Positions 1-11,143 of a stretch of 64,000 nt of DNA are shown here, in pieces. The notes under the pieces are model-generated. The model made no database searches and was not told the DNA's origin. It worked only from the letters and a program-made list of their open reading frames with translations. Made by a program: the position numbers and the translations under genes. The DNA lies in assembly GCA_028023455.1 (NCBI GenBank), contig JAQFVV010006309.1, positions 700,511 to 764,510 of the forward strand. The letters run 5' to 3'. Every line of letters starts with the position of its first letter. Within the stretch, counting starts at the first letter, position 1. This DNA comes from Epiperipatus broadwayi. Lineage: Eukaryota; Onychophora; Udeonychophora; Euonychophora; Peripatidae.

Positions 1-272
1 ACTTTTTCTGTGGAAATCTTTTCTTTCTGAAATATTTCAACACCATATTTAATTGTAGTTCCTAAACATATTTTACCTTCTGCCATATTTTCTCAACAAA
101 AACAATTAATATTACACTTTTTTTAATTTATTGAGATAATTTTTATAATGTAAATGAGTAGTCTTCCATCATGCCACATTTAATGTTAAAACTTATACAG
201 CCTTTATTAATATATATATATATAAAACAATATAAATAATAAATATAATGGTAATAAACTATTATATACAGT

Positions 273-362
273 CTTTCAATCTGCAGAAGTACTTTTGGTT
301 AATTCCTTAACCCTCCTCAACTGCCATTAAGGAATTACCAAAGTACTTTGGCGGATTGAAAG
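273..362. repeat. Short imperfect inverted-repeat element
   Basis: Arms at 273-310 and 327-362 are near-complementary over about 36 bases, with a 16-base loop rich in C and T. The arms contain the matching blocks AGTACTTTTGG and CCAAAGTACTT. It could be a very small MITE or a single foldback; no target duplication is obvious. Confidence 0.6.
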
Positions 363-427
363 ATTATATCTAATGGTTAATTACTGTTATTTTATTATTT
401 TTATTGTTATTAAACTAGTTTTTAATT

Positions 428-960
428 ATGCGATCTCAGATCTATTTCTATATATACCTTCAATTGATCTTTTTTATATTTTTACAAAAATGAGGTTTAC
501 AAGTTATAAATTTAAGTGTTAATTTTGTAACCTGCATGATTTAATAATGCATGTTAGCTTTTTATATATTTTAAATATCTATGCGATGCTTTTTATATTT
601 TAAAAATACGCGGGCTTTTTTTGTAACATGCGTTAATGCATGATAGTTTTTATATTTAAAATTTTTTTTTTTTTATCATGCGATCTCAGATCTATTTTAT
701 AAAATTTTACTTAACCAGATTTCTAATTTTTTTTACACTGGTTTTTTTTCAAATTAGTTCTAAATTTTTTATGTTTGGCTTTTTTTTTATTATGCAATCT
801 CAGATATATTTTGTAAAGTTTTGCTTGACAAGATTTCTATATGTGTTGCTTTTAATCGATATTATAGTCATGTGATCCGAGTTGTAAATATTTTACATTT
901 AGGCTTGTTTTCAAATTAGTCATGGGACCCAAGTTCTAAATTTTTTGCATTTTCACATAC
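428..960. repeat. Degenerate minisatellite-like tandem repeat
   Basis: The phrase ATGCGATCTCAGATCTATTT or a decayed form recurs at about 428, 679, 790, 868 and 920, followed by similar T-rich text (AAATTAGTTCTAAATTTTTT and AAATTAGTCATGGGACCC). Between 679 and 960 the spacing is roughly 50-125 bases. A 65-codon open frame at 678-875 is only the translation of two repeat units (it contains RSQIYFIKF and QSQIYFVKF), so I do not call a gene. Confidence 0.5.
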
Positions 961-2313
961 TTTTTTATTACTTAGATGTGTCAGATGATGTTTTTAGTCA
1001 TTTTTGAAATTCAAAATTGGCAGAGATCACTTACTAAAATAGAATTGTCTAGTCTATCTTTGGAATTATTAATCAATTGATTGAAGGGGGAAGGGTAAAA
1101 AGCTCAGCCAAATTGATGGAGAAAAGGTTTTAATAAAATTTTTAGATAATGAAGAAATGTGTGGAAGGAGAAGCCAGGGTCTGTTGTGTTTGGGTGGATT
1201 GAAATTTAGTTTATGGTAAATTGTTTTACCCTTTTTTGAGATGGCATATTTAAATCCTACACTGGTAGGGTCTTTTAAGTATTGTTTGGTATTAGCTTTG
1301 TGAGAGGTGTCATATTTACATAAATAATGGTTTCAGAAAAGAAATGAAGACAGACCTCCAAATTCATGAGAGCATGGTAAGATTGATTTGTGATGTGTAA
1401 AGCCTCAAATTTCAAGAGGCTTAATGTACAAACATATCTCTTTGTAAAAGACTAGCTAAATATTTTAATTCTCTATGTGAATCTTTCCAGATAATAATCA
1501 ACAGTAAAGCATGATATGCATTGTGAGGTAGATTATTGCTATCAATTTTGAATCCAAGACCATGTTAAATTTTTCACTATTGAGCAGAGCAGAATTTTGT
1601 ATTTAATTTTTTTTTTAAAAAGCAAATATTTAAGTTTACAAATGAGAACCTAGAAATTCTAAAACATTTGTGTTGAAAAGTAAATTTAATACTTTATTTA
1701 TAGTTTAAAGTATACTGAATGTTTAATATTTATATGTACAGGTATATTTCAGCAAAGTAAATAAAGAGAGAGTGAATAGTTTCGAAGTAACCCAATACAG
1801 TGAAGGAGAACTTGTGAACTAATAATTTACATAGTTTTCATCATTTCCCCCCTCTCTAGCTTGGAATAACTTAATACAAAATTATGTATTGTTAACTGAA
1901 TTGATTAATTTTTTATATAAAGTCATATAAGATTAAAAATATTTTATGGTAGTTTAAATTTTATTGACAGTTATGTTTTCTTGAGCAACAGCAACAATAA
2001 AAAGCTTTAACAAATTTAATTTGAAATATGAACTTTTTGTTTATTTTTTTGTATATATAAAAATAAAATTAATATTGATGCAAATAATTTGCAAAGGTTT
2101 AAATACCAATTTTTGACATAATTATGAATAAATAATGAGAAATATTTCCATTACATGTAACAGTTTAATGTTAAGAGCGAGATAAAAATGAAACAAGAAT
2201 ACTACATGTGAGGGGGGGAGGCGCACTACATTGTTTAAGTATTTTTTAGAACTATACAAAACTTAAAGTTCTAATTATAAATTTATTTAAACGCACATTG
2301 ATTATGTAAGTAA
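961..2313. other. AT-rich stretch, nothing recognised
   Basis: No coding, RNA or repeat signature was recognised here on either strand. A short G run occurs near 2212. Confidence 0.5.
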
Positions 2314-2480
2314 TATTCATTAAGGGTGTAGCCTCAAGCACATGAGTATAAAATGCGATCGTAGGGACCACAAGCTTACTCTTTGGAAGAAAAGAGAGTA
2401 AGCTTGTGGTTTAAGACCTGTAGAGGTCCCTACGATCGCATTTTATACGCATGTGTTTGAGGCTACAGCCTTAATGAATA
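2314..2480. repeat. Nested palindrome, family G copy 1
   Basis: Outer arms at 2314-2369 and 2425-2480 are long and near-perfect, including GATCGTAGGGACC against GGTCCCTACGATC. Inside sits a second perfect palindrome at 2368-2409 (CCACAAGCTTACTCT against AGAGTAAGCTTGTGG). A small asymmetric hairpin lies between them, GACCT, loop GTAG, AGGTC. The same small hairpin with compensatory base changes occurs in the copies near 11.8 kb and 28.8 kb, while the outer arms differ. Confidence 0.75.
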
Positions 2481-2866
2481 TAACTATACAAAACGTAAAT
2501 ATTAAAGCAGTTGAAATAATAAGTAAATAGTAATTCAAGTAAATAATTCACTCTTTTTTTATATATATAAAATACATTTTATTAATTACAAATTATGTAC
2601 AAATATTAATATATGTACAATGGGATTTTTTTTTTATATGACATAAGATGCACGGCTTATAAAATATAATTATTTTGACTAGTGTCTGAAGGCAGATACA
2701 ATGATTCAAATTTAAAGTATAATTTATATCATTTTAAAATAATGAATTGCTAAGAAAAATATTCTTTTGCCAAATTTTTCTCATAGTATTTCTGGATATA
2801 TATTTTAGAGCATATAAATATATATTACACCACCCTTTATTATTTTTTTTAGAACGTTATATTTTT

Positions 2867-2963
2867 TACATATGTCAAATGCATTGACCAGGAAGTGAAT
2901 CCGGGCCAGCTGCTTGGAAGGGGAAGGCAGCTATGCTAACCGCTAGGCCACCAACGCTTGACT
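2867..2963 (-). mobile_element. tRNA-derived SINE, family A copy 1
   Basis: Read on the minus strand the element starts GTCAAGCGTTGGTGGCCTAG, carries an A-box-like TGGCCTAGCGGTTAGC and a B-box-like GGATTCACTTCC, and ends CATATG followed by A-rich sequence. It is flanked by a 16-base target duplication, AGAACGTTATATTTTT at 2851 and AGAACATTATATTTTT at 2964, with one mismatch. Flanks and tail show retroposition. The head belongs to the same subfamily as the copy at 62.5 kb, which differs from the copies at 7.6 and 55.3 kb. Confidence 0.82.
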
Positions 2964-3678
2964 AGAACATTATATTTTTGTTGTCAAAAATTACAGAATA
3001 GCGAGGAGTCATATGGTTCTAATAGTGTAAATAATTACAATAGCATTCTATGGATTAAAATTTTTGATATTTTTCTCAAGAAGTTCTTTTGGATTAATTT
3101 TTTTCTCGTGGAATAAGAAGGGTCATAAAGAAAAGTATGGACATATTTCAAAAATATCATATGTTTTGGATAACTATTACATAAAATTTAAAATGGTTAA
3201 TGGGGAAGGTTTTTGTAGAATTGTGTTGAGTAATACTTATGCAAAAATTTTAGCCATGATTGAGGAACACACATATTTTGGAATCTGGTTAAAGTTTTGG
3301 AAATTGGCAGGATTGATCATAGATATCTGTCAGAATATATAATTTTGTCAGATCTTTAATGAAACCACAATTAAAGATTTGATGTTATAATTGTCTAATA
3401 GATCTGCATGCTCAATAGCATGATCAGTATAAAAAATGACTTGCATATGGAAGTTGAGCAAACAATATTATGACTGAAGGAATGGCTTTGAGGATTGGAT
3501 TAATTGTGGTTGCAATGTACATCTTAGCTCTGATATAGGATACAAATGATTGAGGACATATTAAATTAAGACCACATTTTCAAATAGGGAAACAAACACT
3601 TGTAATTTATAGAAGATGTGATGTTGATCCCCAGACATATGATTTTATTGTGATCATAATATTTTTAACAGTATTTCT

Positions 3679-3733
3679 TAAAATGAACTATAGTAAGCAA
3701 GTAGGTTTACTTACTTACTATAGTTCATTTTAA
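3679..3733. repeat. Perfect-arm hairpin inside the LINE relic
   Basis: Arms TTAAAATGAACTATAGTAAG at 3679-3698 and its exact complement at 3714-3733 surround a 15-base loop. It interrupts the LINE coding remnant, so it arose or inserted after the LINE. No further element features are visible. Confidence 0.7.
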
Positions 3734-3899
3734 CAATACAAACTTTTACTACAGAGTAAAGCAATTTTGGCAGAAGGCTTTTATTTTTGTATTGAACTTG
3801 TTTATGACAAGATGATTTAGATGATGCCTTAATTCTGTTTTGGATAAGTTAATTGGAATTTTAAGAAAAGATGAGTGTGTAGCTGTGAAGATTGGAGGT

Positions 3900-4560
3900 A
3901 GATTGCAGCTTGTAGCTATCTGCCACATGAATGACAAACTTGTAGTATAAATCCTGTTAGGGTTTCAAATTTGATATGAAAAAATGGGAGGAATATTTTG
4001 TAGGTGTCTGAAGACTATCAGGACATCATCAACAAATGATTTCACTTTAACAATAATACCAAGATGACGAAGAATGATACCTTCTGTGCACTGCTCAACC
4101 TCTTTGATTATGGGAACTATATATATTGCTAATAAGAGTGAAGTAAGTGGTGAGCCTTGTGCAATATTTCAGCTTGGTTTAAGAAAAGAAGAAAGGTGCA
4201 TGTAATTTTTTAGTTTGATGGATCTGTTGGTAAGATGTTTTATGGCACTAATTGTGTATTGCTAAGCAGAAGTTAAGTATATATTCCCAATTTACCAGAT
4301 CAAAAGCAGCCTTAATGTAATGTGTCATGTGACATGATTTGTTTATTTATTTTGTTTTGCATATATTGACTCCTGTGCTAATAGAATAGCTTAAGATGTT
4401 TGATGGATTTTAACAGCATAATGTGATGAAGAAAGTTTAGGGATAATAAGGTCATTCAGTTGTTTAAGAATAATTATTGCAAAGATTTTTTTATCAATAT
4501 CCTCCAATGCAATAAGACACAGGTCATTTACTGATGGATATAAAACTTTTGAGTTTTTTT
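3900..4560 (-). pseudogene. LINE reverse transcriptase remnant
   Basis: Blocks in order on the minus strand: an RPISL-like region reading LCLIALEDIDKKIFAIIILK near 4530-4460, the domain A motif AFDLVNWEYIL at about 4310-4275, GSPLTSLLLAIYIVPIIKE at 4157-4100, and the catalytic box FVDDVLIVF at 4036-4010. In living elements this enzyme copies the RNA at the nicked target. The first catalytic aspartate of domain A is not clearly kept and frames change between blocks, so it is inactive. AFD..W and F.DD are typical of L1/Tx1-like and related clades; I do not assign the clade firmly. Confidence 0.8.
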
Positions 4561-5399
4561 CTAAGGCAGTAAATTACATTAGTGGATATATTAGGTATGT
4601 GATAGTCATGTAAACAAAATTTATTATAATACTTATATAGAATGGGTGAGATAATATAATTTAGATGCTTACAAATATTAGTTGGAATAATATCATTTGT
4701 AGTAAAGTGTTTGAATGTATGTGCATAATTTCATCAAGAATTTGTTGCTTTGAGTTATAATAATTTTAAGTAAGATGCATGTTACAGTTGATAGAGGATA
4801 AATGATAATCAACTGCTTTAAGAGTATTTTTGAATTGATTAAAATGTTCAATGACAAAGTTGCTGCCAGACACGAGTGTACTTTATCTCAACAGAATTGG
4901 AATGCCATAAGGAGAAGGATGGGTTGATTTTGTGTAATTTACTGTAGTTTTTGTTAGTGCTGAAAGATTAGGGGTTATTTTTCTAAGCCTAAAATACCAT
5001 GGTATTTTGGCTATAAAGAGCAATTAGATGTTGTTTTATAAGATTATTTGAATGATAATCTGTTAGTTGATCAGAACAGCAATTATTTAGAAATTTTTTT
5101 TAGTAGATTTCAATTGAAGAGAGATTCTGCAGATAATAAAAATAATTACTTACAATTAATATGTTAGAGATATCATCAATAGCTAATTTAAATTCAATTG
5201 GAATTTGCCACTTGAATATAAATTTATAAATTGTTGGTATATCTAGAAGGGTACTTTGTGTGAGTTACACAGATATGATCAGAGAATAAAACATTAGACA
5301 GGTAAAGATCAGTAAAAGAGACAAGAAAAGAGATCAATAAGAGAAGATCCTTGACATCCAAATAATTGACATAACATTCTGAAGATAGAGTAATAGCAG

Positions 5400-6179
5400 T
5401 AGTTACAAGGCCAGTCAATTAAGCTTTAGTTTCAAAGCGGATGGAAGTTCATTATAGGAGCAATTAAAATCACCACCCATAATAGTTAAACCAAGCATAA
5501 GTAGGATTTTACTTTTGGGAATAAGTAGAATATTTACAATGTCTTTTGCTTTTTGTCATGAATATATTGCTGTAAGATAAAGATCATAACATTAACTCGT
5601 AAATGCAAGATTTTATAAATGTTAATTGTATAGAAAAGTGGACTTAAACAGTGGCGAGAACAACGGCTTCATTCTCCCAAATCAAGATGCTTCAGATTGG
5701 CCTATATAAGTGAAATGTTAGGTTAAAGATAAGATGGTTGCTCTTACCTTTATAAAAGTCACTATCTTGTGTTGTCATTTGAGAGGTCACTCTATCAGTA
5801 AAATAAAAATATTGTTTGACTATTATAAATTTCAAGGCACATTTGATACAGGTTAAAGCCTGTCTTAAAAATATTTACATATACTTCCTGTGCACTTAAT
5901 AAATAATTATAACTCTAAAAGATAATATAACTGTGACTGAAAAATAAAAGAAATAATGATTACATCAATTGACATGAATATTATTTTTAATTTTATCAGT
6001 GGAAGTTGTGTACTAATTAGAACATTTACCCCTTGTGCTGGTCCAATGTTGGGATTATGTACAAATATGTATTTACTGTTTGGAATATTAAGAATGATTG
6101 GGTTGGTTGGCAAAGTAACTTTTGTTTTTGTAATAACAAAAATATCAGCATGGTGATTATTTAGAAATTGACATAGCAA
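5400..6179 (-). pseudogene. LINE AP-like endonuclease remnant
   Basis: On the minus strand, codons from 6179 read LCQFLNNHHADIFVITKTKV, matching the start of exonuclease-endonuclease-phosphatase domains where a Q-E-T-K motif is usual; here it reads I-T-K-T-K. Downstream, in another frame, IMGGDFNCSYNELP appears with GGDFN around 5463-5480, the conserved DxN box. This domain would nick target DNA for first-strand priming. The altered catalytic glutamate and broken frames mark a pseudogene. It lies upstream of the reverse transcriptase remnant, as expected for ORF2. Confidence 0.75.
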
Positions 6180-6689
6180 TGATATTCTATTGTATGAGTT
6201 AAGACCTCACACATTTATCGAGGCTATTTTTATGCTTGACATATTATGCTTTTGAAGAGTTGGAATGACATTTTTACTGGCATGATTGGTATCAGAATCA
6301 GGTATTGTAGCTCTTTGACTATTTTAATTGCTTCACAATTCGGTTTTATTTTTAGTTCCAGAGATAATTTTATTAGGTGCTTCACAATATGGTTTATTTT
6401 TAGTTTTGGATCATTTTAATATATGTAACATTTTGGTTATGATACAGAACTGAATTGTGCATACGACTAGTGTTCAAATCCACAGTTTGTTATAAATGAT
6501 TATCAGTAGGTGGATTTTGAGATTGATTCTCATAATGGTGATGTATCTGTTAAAGTGTTACTGGAGTTGCATCATTGACTGAAAATTGTTACATCAGATT
6601 CTTGATAGGCCATACTTGTGTATTGTATTGCAGGTAAGGTTTTATTGTTAATATGATAACATGTCTAAGGTGGTCATGCTATTTTTAAA

Positions 6690-7215
6690 AGCTACACTAG
6701 CCCATGAAGTAATCTTATGATTATTATTGCACAAGGGATCAAGTCTGTCAATTTTGGCACAACTGTTGCAATTTCCAACATTGCATTGAGAAGCAATATG
6801 TCCAATTTATGAACATTTGAAGCAAAGGGGTTGCCGACTCTTATAAGTAACTGTAATGGGAATTGTTCACATAAAAATATGATGTGGAAGTTCATGTGAT
6901 ACATGTCCCTGCTTCATTTTTAATGTGATCTTCCAAGAGTTAATAGGAATTTCAAGTTTTATGTTTGGAGTAAATTCTATATTTTTTGTAGCACTTCTTC
7001 TGTGAAATCAGAAGCATGCCTAATGTGATCATGTATTCATGTACAATTGGATTTGGATCTTTGGTTACACAATATAACTTTTTAAAATTTTTGATGCTTA
7101 ATTGTCTTCTCTGCCTCATCATTCTGTTGTTTTGAAAAATATTCTAATGCTATACATGATGTTTCTGAGAAAGTAGCTGTTGATTTAATAGTTTTAATTT
7201 TATTACTGGAGCTCA
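6690..7215 (-). pseudogene. LINE ORF1 (gag-like) remnant with CCHC zinc knuckle
   Basis: The minus strand at 6824-6783 reads CFKCS-stop-IGHIASQC, a C-x2-C-x4-H-x4-C knuckle with one internal stop, followed by CNSCAKIDRLDPLC with further Cys and His. Upstream text contains EQFPLQLL and a lysine-rich N-terminal stretch beginning near 7215 with MSSSNKIKTIKSTATFSE. ORF1 proteins of L1/Tx1- and I-type LINEs bind the element RNA through such knuckles. Several stops show decay. Function follows from family knowledge; the knuckle itself is directly visible. Confidence 0.7.
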
Positions 7216-7560
7216 TCTAAATAATTGAATAGTGAAGAATGAAATAGTACTGGTTGATTGTCTGATGGATCATAGTTTTCTTTTACACTAATAATTGATG
7301 TGGTATGCAAAAGACTGGTTGCAAATATCCTTTGCCAGTAATCATTTAGATGTGTCTTTCAGCTTATTAGTTTCTTCATTTGTTCTAATAGAATTATAAT
7401 CTAAAAATTTTGTACTGTTATTAGTACTAAATGTTGAATTTTAGTTCATTTGTCTTCAACATAATTTTTTTTTATTCTTAAGCATTCCACTGAGTTAATT
7501 GCAACTGAAACACTATTATCATTGAGAAACATTAGATTTAAATTTTTGTAGTGAATTTTT

Positions 7561-7665
7561 TTTTCATATGTCGTAGCATCGGCCAGGAGACAAACAGCAA
7601 CAACTGTCTGCAACCAACTGCTTGCTTGCAAGGCTGCGCTGACTTCTTGGCTAACAACGCTTGAC
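7561..7665 (-). mobile_element. tRNA-derived SINE, family A copy 2
   Basis: The minus strand reads GTCAAGCGTTGTTAGCCAAG at the 5' end, then a TTGCAAGCAAG block and a degraded B-box region, then GATGCTACGACATATG and an A-run. The flanks resemble an imperfect duplication, TAGTGAATTTTT at 7549 and TAGTGTGTTTTG at 7666. The head matches the 55.3-kb copy rather than the 2.9-kb copy. Confidence 0.75.
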
Positions 7666-7894
7666 TAGTGTGTTTTGTGTACTAAAAATGGTATTACTGA
7701 GCATGACTTCATTTTTTCCATTTTCTTAAATGTATTCAATTCACTCAATCCATGTAGCATTTTTCTGGGTAGCCTCTTATGGGAACTATTCTGCACCAAT
7801 CTGTTAACCAGTGTCATCAAGTGAAGTTGGGGGGTCATGTAATAATTTTTTTTAAGTACATCTCATTTATTTGTTGATTTTTGTGATATCTTAA

Positions 7895-8520
7895 AAGTTG
7901 GAACAGCATGAAATACTGTTTTCTGTTTAAAAAAATAGCAGCAGAAACAGTTATAATGCTTTAAACATCTTATAAGCAAACTATTTTGAGAAAAACACAA
8001 GTTTTTGAGTGGTTTAATGGAAGAGTTCAAATTGACAATATCGCCCAAAAAGTATGTCAAGATGCTGCTGATATTTCTTTTGATGCAAATGATAATGTTC
8101 ACTCAGAATTTGTTTACCACAGTCAGGCATATTGTCTACAAGTTCTGAAATGTTTGCATGAAATAGTGAGATGAAAATGTTCCAATTTGTGGCAGAGTGG
8201 AGAGTGGTGAATCAATGACATGCTAGTGCACAAAGCCTAGAGAGTGTAAACAATTTTAAAACAAAAGCAGCATAATGGAGCTTAATCATCTGTCATATTC
8301 ACCTGATTTTGCTTCATGTAACTTTTTTTATTTCTTTGAATTAAAAAAACACTTCAAGGGACAAAATTTTACATACATGGAAGAGATGAAAAATAAATGA
8401 TACAACCATTAAAAGGCATCAATTGGTAAGAATTTCAGACCACTTCAAAAGTGAAAAAAATGTTTAGACTGGAACATTACATTAAATGGACAGATCTTTG
8501 AAGTAGATTGAATTTGCAAC
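7895..8520 (+). pseudogene. Mariner transposase relic 1
   Basis: Translation gives an N-terminal block resembling the mariner helix-turn-helix region (EQHEILFSV, then SSRNSYNAL, then TQVFEWFNGRVQIDN at about 7990-8040). This is followed by HSEFVYHSQAYCLQVLKCLHE near 8100-8165 and a C-terminal block SYSPDFASCNFFYFFELKK at about 8295-8350, ending LDWNITLNGQIFEVD near 8505. Mariner transposases cut and paste at TA dinucleotides using a DDD triad. The SPDxAxCxF block normally holds the last catalytic aspartate, and here asparagine sits in that place. The first catalytic region is largely deleted, and stops and frame changes abound. It is a short dead copy; terminal repeats were not located. Confidence 0.78.
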
Positions 8521-9086
8521 ACATATGGACTGTACAGTAAAAACTGGTGCTTAGAAATGATTAATTATATATACACTCTTATTGAATATACATATTTACT
8601 GGAAAAACATTTTGTTAGTAAGTCCAAAGTTAAAAAAAAAAAATTTAACCTCACTGGCTGTATTACTTATATAATTGTAAAAAAAAAAAACTTAAATGAA
8701 AATTGACTGAACATGTAATAAATGAGATACAACTATTGGACTAGATTAGTGACTCTTAATATATTTTAGGTTAGCGTCCTCTTTTCGCTTTCAATATAGT
8801 GGCTAACACCTCATTTAGATCCACTTGCCATTTTTCCAAATATGCTTAAATGCTACTTATTTTTTTTTTGTTAAAAGTTATTGATGGCTACAAAATATTC
8901 ATAATAGGATTTAGGGGGGGGGGAGAGTTAATCAATGATAAACGTTTATTTTATTACAAAAAATAATACATGAAAATTTTTTTTGAAAAAAACATACATT
9001 TATCTTAGCTAACACTTTTTACATTTGTAGCTAAAAAAAAAATTACTTTAGGAATAAGTACATAATAATAAACTACATTAGATATA

Positions 9087-9219
9087 AATATAGCTTTACT
9101 TCTCACTATATGTAAAATATATAATTGTTAAAGAATATGAGGCATGGATCCTCGAAAACGTTAAGCCGATAAACTTTAATACTAATTTATATCTTCTCTA
9201 ATTAACAATTATATATTTT
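9087..9219. repeat. Small insertion with terminal inverted arms and 12-bp flanking repeat
   Basis: ACATTAGATATA occurs at 9075-9086 and 9220-9231 and looks like a target duplication. Inside, complementary arms lie at 9109-9130 and 9203-9223. Between them is GAGGC, a short loop and CCTCGAAAACGTTAAGCC. Similar text (GAGGCAAAAGACCTCGAAAG) occurs at about 51879-51900 without the arms. It resembles the hairpin-GAAA part of the hammerhead-like families but lacks their CUGA. Confidence 0.55.
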
Positions 9220-9439
9220 ACATTAGATATAGCAAACAGAAAAAAAATCCAATTCCAACATATCTAAATAATATCTGCATAATGATAGCAAATATATTTA
9301 TGAATTAAATACTATAAAAATTTAAATTAAAAGAAAATTGAAGTTTTAAGGATGTAACTTGAGATCACGACTCATAGTTTTGTGATCATATATATATAAC
9401 ACAGGGATACCCCAAAATAATTAGAATTTTATAATAAAA

Positions 9440-10110
9440 AATTATTTATTTATTTTTAAGTGTTAATCTCTTTCAAATGACTATCCATTTGATGCAGTAC
9501 ATTGGTCTAAAGGTGTTTTTCATTTTTCAAAGAAGTTTGGAAGTACTTGCAAAATGAAGTCTTTTAATGACTGTGACTTTTCCCACGACTTCTAAGTCTG
9601 CAAAAAGCAGCAAAATTGATACATTTTTTTCATTTGAGAGATTAAAAAAAATCACAAGGAAGTGAGATTGAGTAATTGATAGACAAGCTGGATCATACTG
9701 AATTTAATTAAAAGGTATTTCACACTCAAGGTTTTGAGAGATCACATTTTATGGGGTGAAGTTTGCACACTTTTCTTTGTCACAAGACAGGATGTTTACA
9801 TTTTATCACATCACATAAATGTTTCAAACATGCAGATAAAATGCCTGACAATTCCTGAACTAAATTTGTGAGAAAAATGCCATTTGCAAAAAAAAAGTAT
9901 TGTTTTGACTTTAGACTTCACTTAAGATACTTTTTAGGGACATGGTAAATTTAGCATTTCAATTAAACTATTCATAAACTTATGTTTTTATGAAATAAGC
10001 TTTCTTGTAATCTGTTTCAAACATTACAACTTTTTCCTTGTCATTTTCTTTAAACGAAAAACAGAATTTCATATTGTTGAACTTTTCGATATTATAAAAA
10101 AATTGATAAA
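9440..10110 (-). pseudogene. Mariner transposase relic 2
   Basis: The minus strand holds an N-terminal block (KFCFSFKENDKEKVVMFE, then VYE and FN spaced as in mariner V-F-E-W-F) near 10070-9950. A C-terminal block follows near 9660-9460, with LPCDFF in the place of the SPDLAPCDF motif and FQTSLKNEKHL further on. The middle is badly degraded and frames change. It is oriented opposite to the first mariner relic about 1 kb away, and their N-terminal blocks differ, so they are probably separate insertions rather than one duplicated element. Confidence 0.6.
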
Positions 10111-11002
10111 AATTCAAAATGCACTTTACAAAACAATGTGTTACATGGCCCCACTATTTCACCCAGTGATTAATGCAGAAGGGTCTCTGCAAGAAACATT
10201 TAACAGATGAAGCATATACTATAACAAGCATGCAAACCAGAGAACGATTCTGATTATTTTTGAATCCCCCCTAATATATTGATATTTTATTGCCATTTTA
10301 TAATATTTAATATGATGTTAAAGTTTAGTGATGAGTCATTAATTTGATAATTTCAGGTTTACTATTAATAAGTGAAGTTATAAATTTCAAGTTTAACAAT
10401 TTGCAGTTGTTTTCTTTGTTTAGTTAATATTTATGATAAAATACACCATATTGATTAAATATGGTGTTGATAAAGATATTAATTTTTTTTTGCTCATGGC
10501 CCACAATACAGAATAATTCATTGAAATTTCTTTGATAACTAAAACTTTTGGTAAGCATGATCAAAATTTGGTTTTGAATTCAATGTCATTTTGTAGTTCT
10601 ATCCTAATTTATCTAGTATTTTCAACATTTGTATATGATTTTATTAATTATGGAATTTCTAAATTAATACAGTCTTCAAATCTTTCCATCAATTCTTTAC
10701 ACAGCTTTTATAAAATGATTCACAATAATTATAGTGTATCATTAACTATTTCACTTTATTTTTCTATTTCCAACAAATTTGGAAGTTTATATAATTCAAT
10801 TCACATTATTTTGCATTTAAAAAGTATTTATTTTGAAATAAATGTCAATATATTAGATTATGCTTTAATAAAAGTTGTGTCTTATTGTAACTATAAATTC
10901 AAACAGGCAAAACTCACTATACATATTGACACACACAGCAAGCTAGAGTAATCAATGGATGCCAGAAGGCTTGTGCATAAAATCACCATCTAGTGCCTAC
11001 TC

Positions 11003-11064
11003 ATCCAATATCCTCAGACTAGTTAGTTTCTGGCTTGTGGCCTTCATCAGTGAGGAGCTTTGGC
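11003..11064 (-). ncRNA. Hammerhead-like ribozyme, family B left arm
   Basis: On the minus strand: CCAA and CCUCA form the 5' side of stem I, then core CUGAUGA, stem II GGC with loop CACAA and GCC, then GAAAC, a helix III region containing UAACUA, GUC, then UGAGG and UUGGAU closing stem I. CCUCA pairs fully with UGAGG. This copy carries a 4-base duplication (CTAA) in helix III relative to the other arm. Core bases are intact. Whether it self-cleaves is untested. Confidence 0.65.
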
Positions 11065-11084
11065 ACCAGGTACAGTGCTCTCAG

Positions 11085-11143
11085 ATCCAAAGCTCCTCAC
11101 TGACAAAGGCCACAAGCCAGAAACTAGTCTGAGAATATTGGAT
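11085..11143 (+). ncRNA. Hammerhead-like ribozyme, family B right arm
   Basis: Stem I outer strands AUCCAA at 11085 and UUGGAU at 11138 pair over 6 bases; the inner strands CCUCA and UGAGA pair except for the last position. GAAAC is at 11120, then UA, then the canonical cleavage triplet GUC at 11127-11129. ACUAGU around the site is self-complementary, which would allow helix III to form between two molecules. The core reads CUGACAA instead of CUGAUGA, so this copy is probably dead, while the opposite arm keeps the core. Confidence 0.6.

Larger units (their letters stand above)
3050..7440 (-). mobile_element. Decayed APE-type non-LTR retrotransposon (LINE)
   Basis: Minus-strand translation in mixed frames gives, in order from high to low coordinates, an ORF1 zinc knuckle, an AP-endonuclease block with a GGDFN motif, and reverse transcriptase blocks. 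The order is that of an L1/Tx1- or I/Jockey-like element. The frame is broken by many stops and shifts, so it is an old dead copy. The ends are approximate: the 5' limit is set by the last gag-like text near 7440, and the 3' limit is uncertain because the C-terminal part is unrecognisable below about 3.5 kb. A SINE lies just upstream of the 5' limit and a hairpin lies in the 3' part. Confidence 0.75.

Noticed and set aside
5956-6156. 66-codon plus-strand frame opposite the LINE endonuclease
   Set aside because: It is the antisense shadow of the endonuclease remnant on the minus strand.
9109-9223. GAGGC-loop-CCTCGAAAACG hairpin as another hammerhead (also at 51879-51900)
   Set aside because: Hairpin and GAAA are present, but the position of the CUGANGA core reads AAUAUGA in both copies, so the essential CUG is missing in the only two examples.
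10532-10951. 139-codon open frame just left of the first family B foldback
   Set aside because: It has no recognisable domain, a composition expected from AT-rich DNA, and its last 17 codons run into the foldback.
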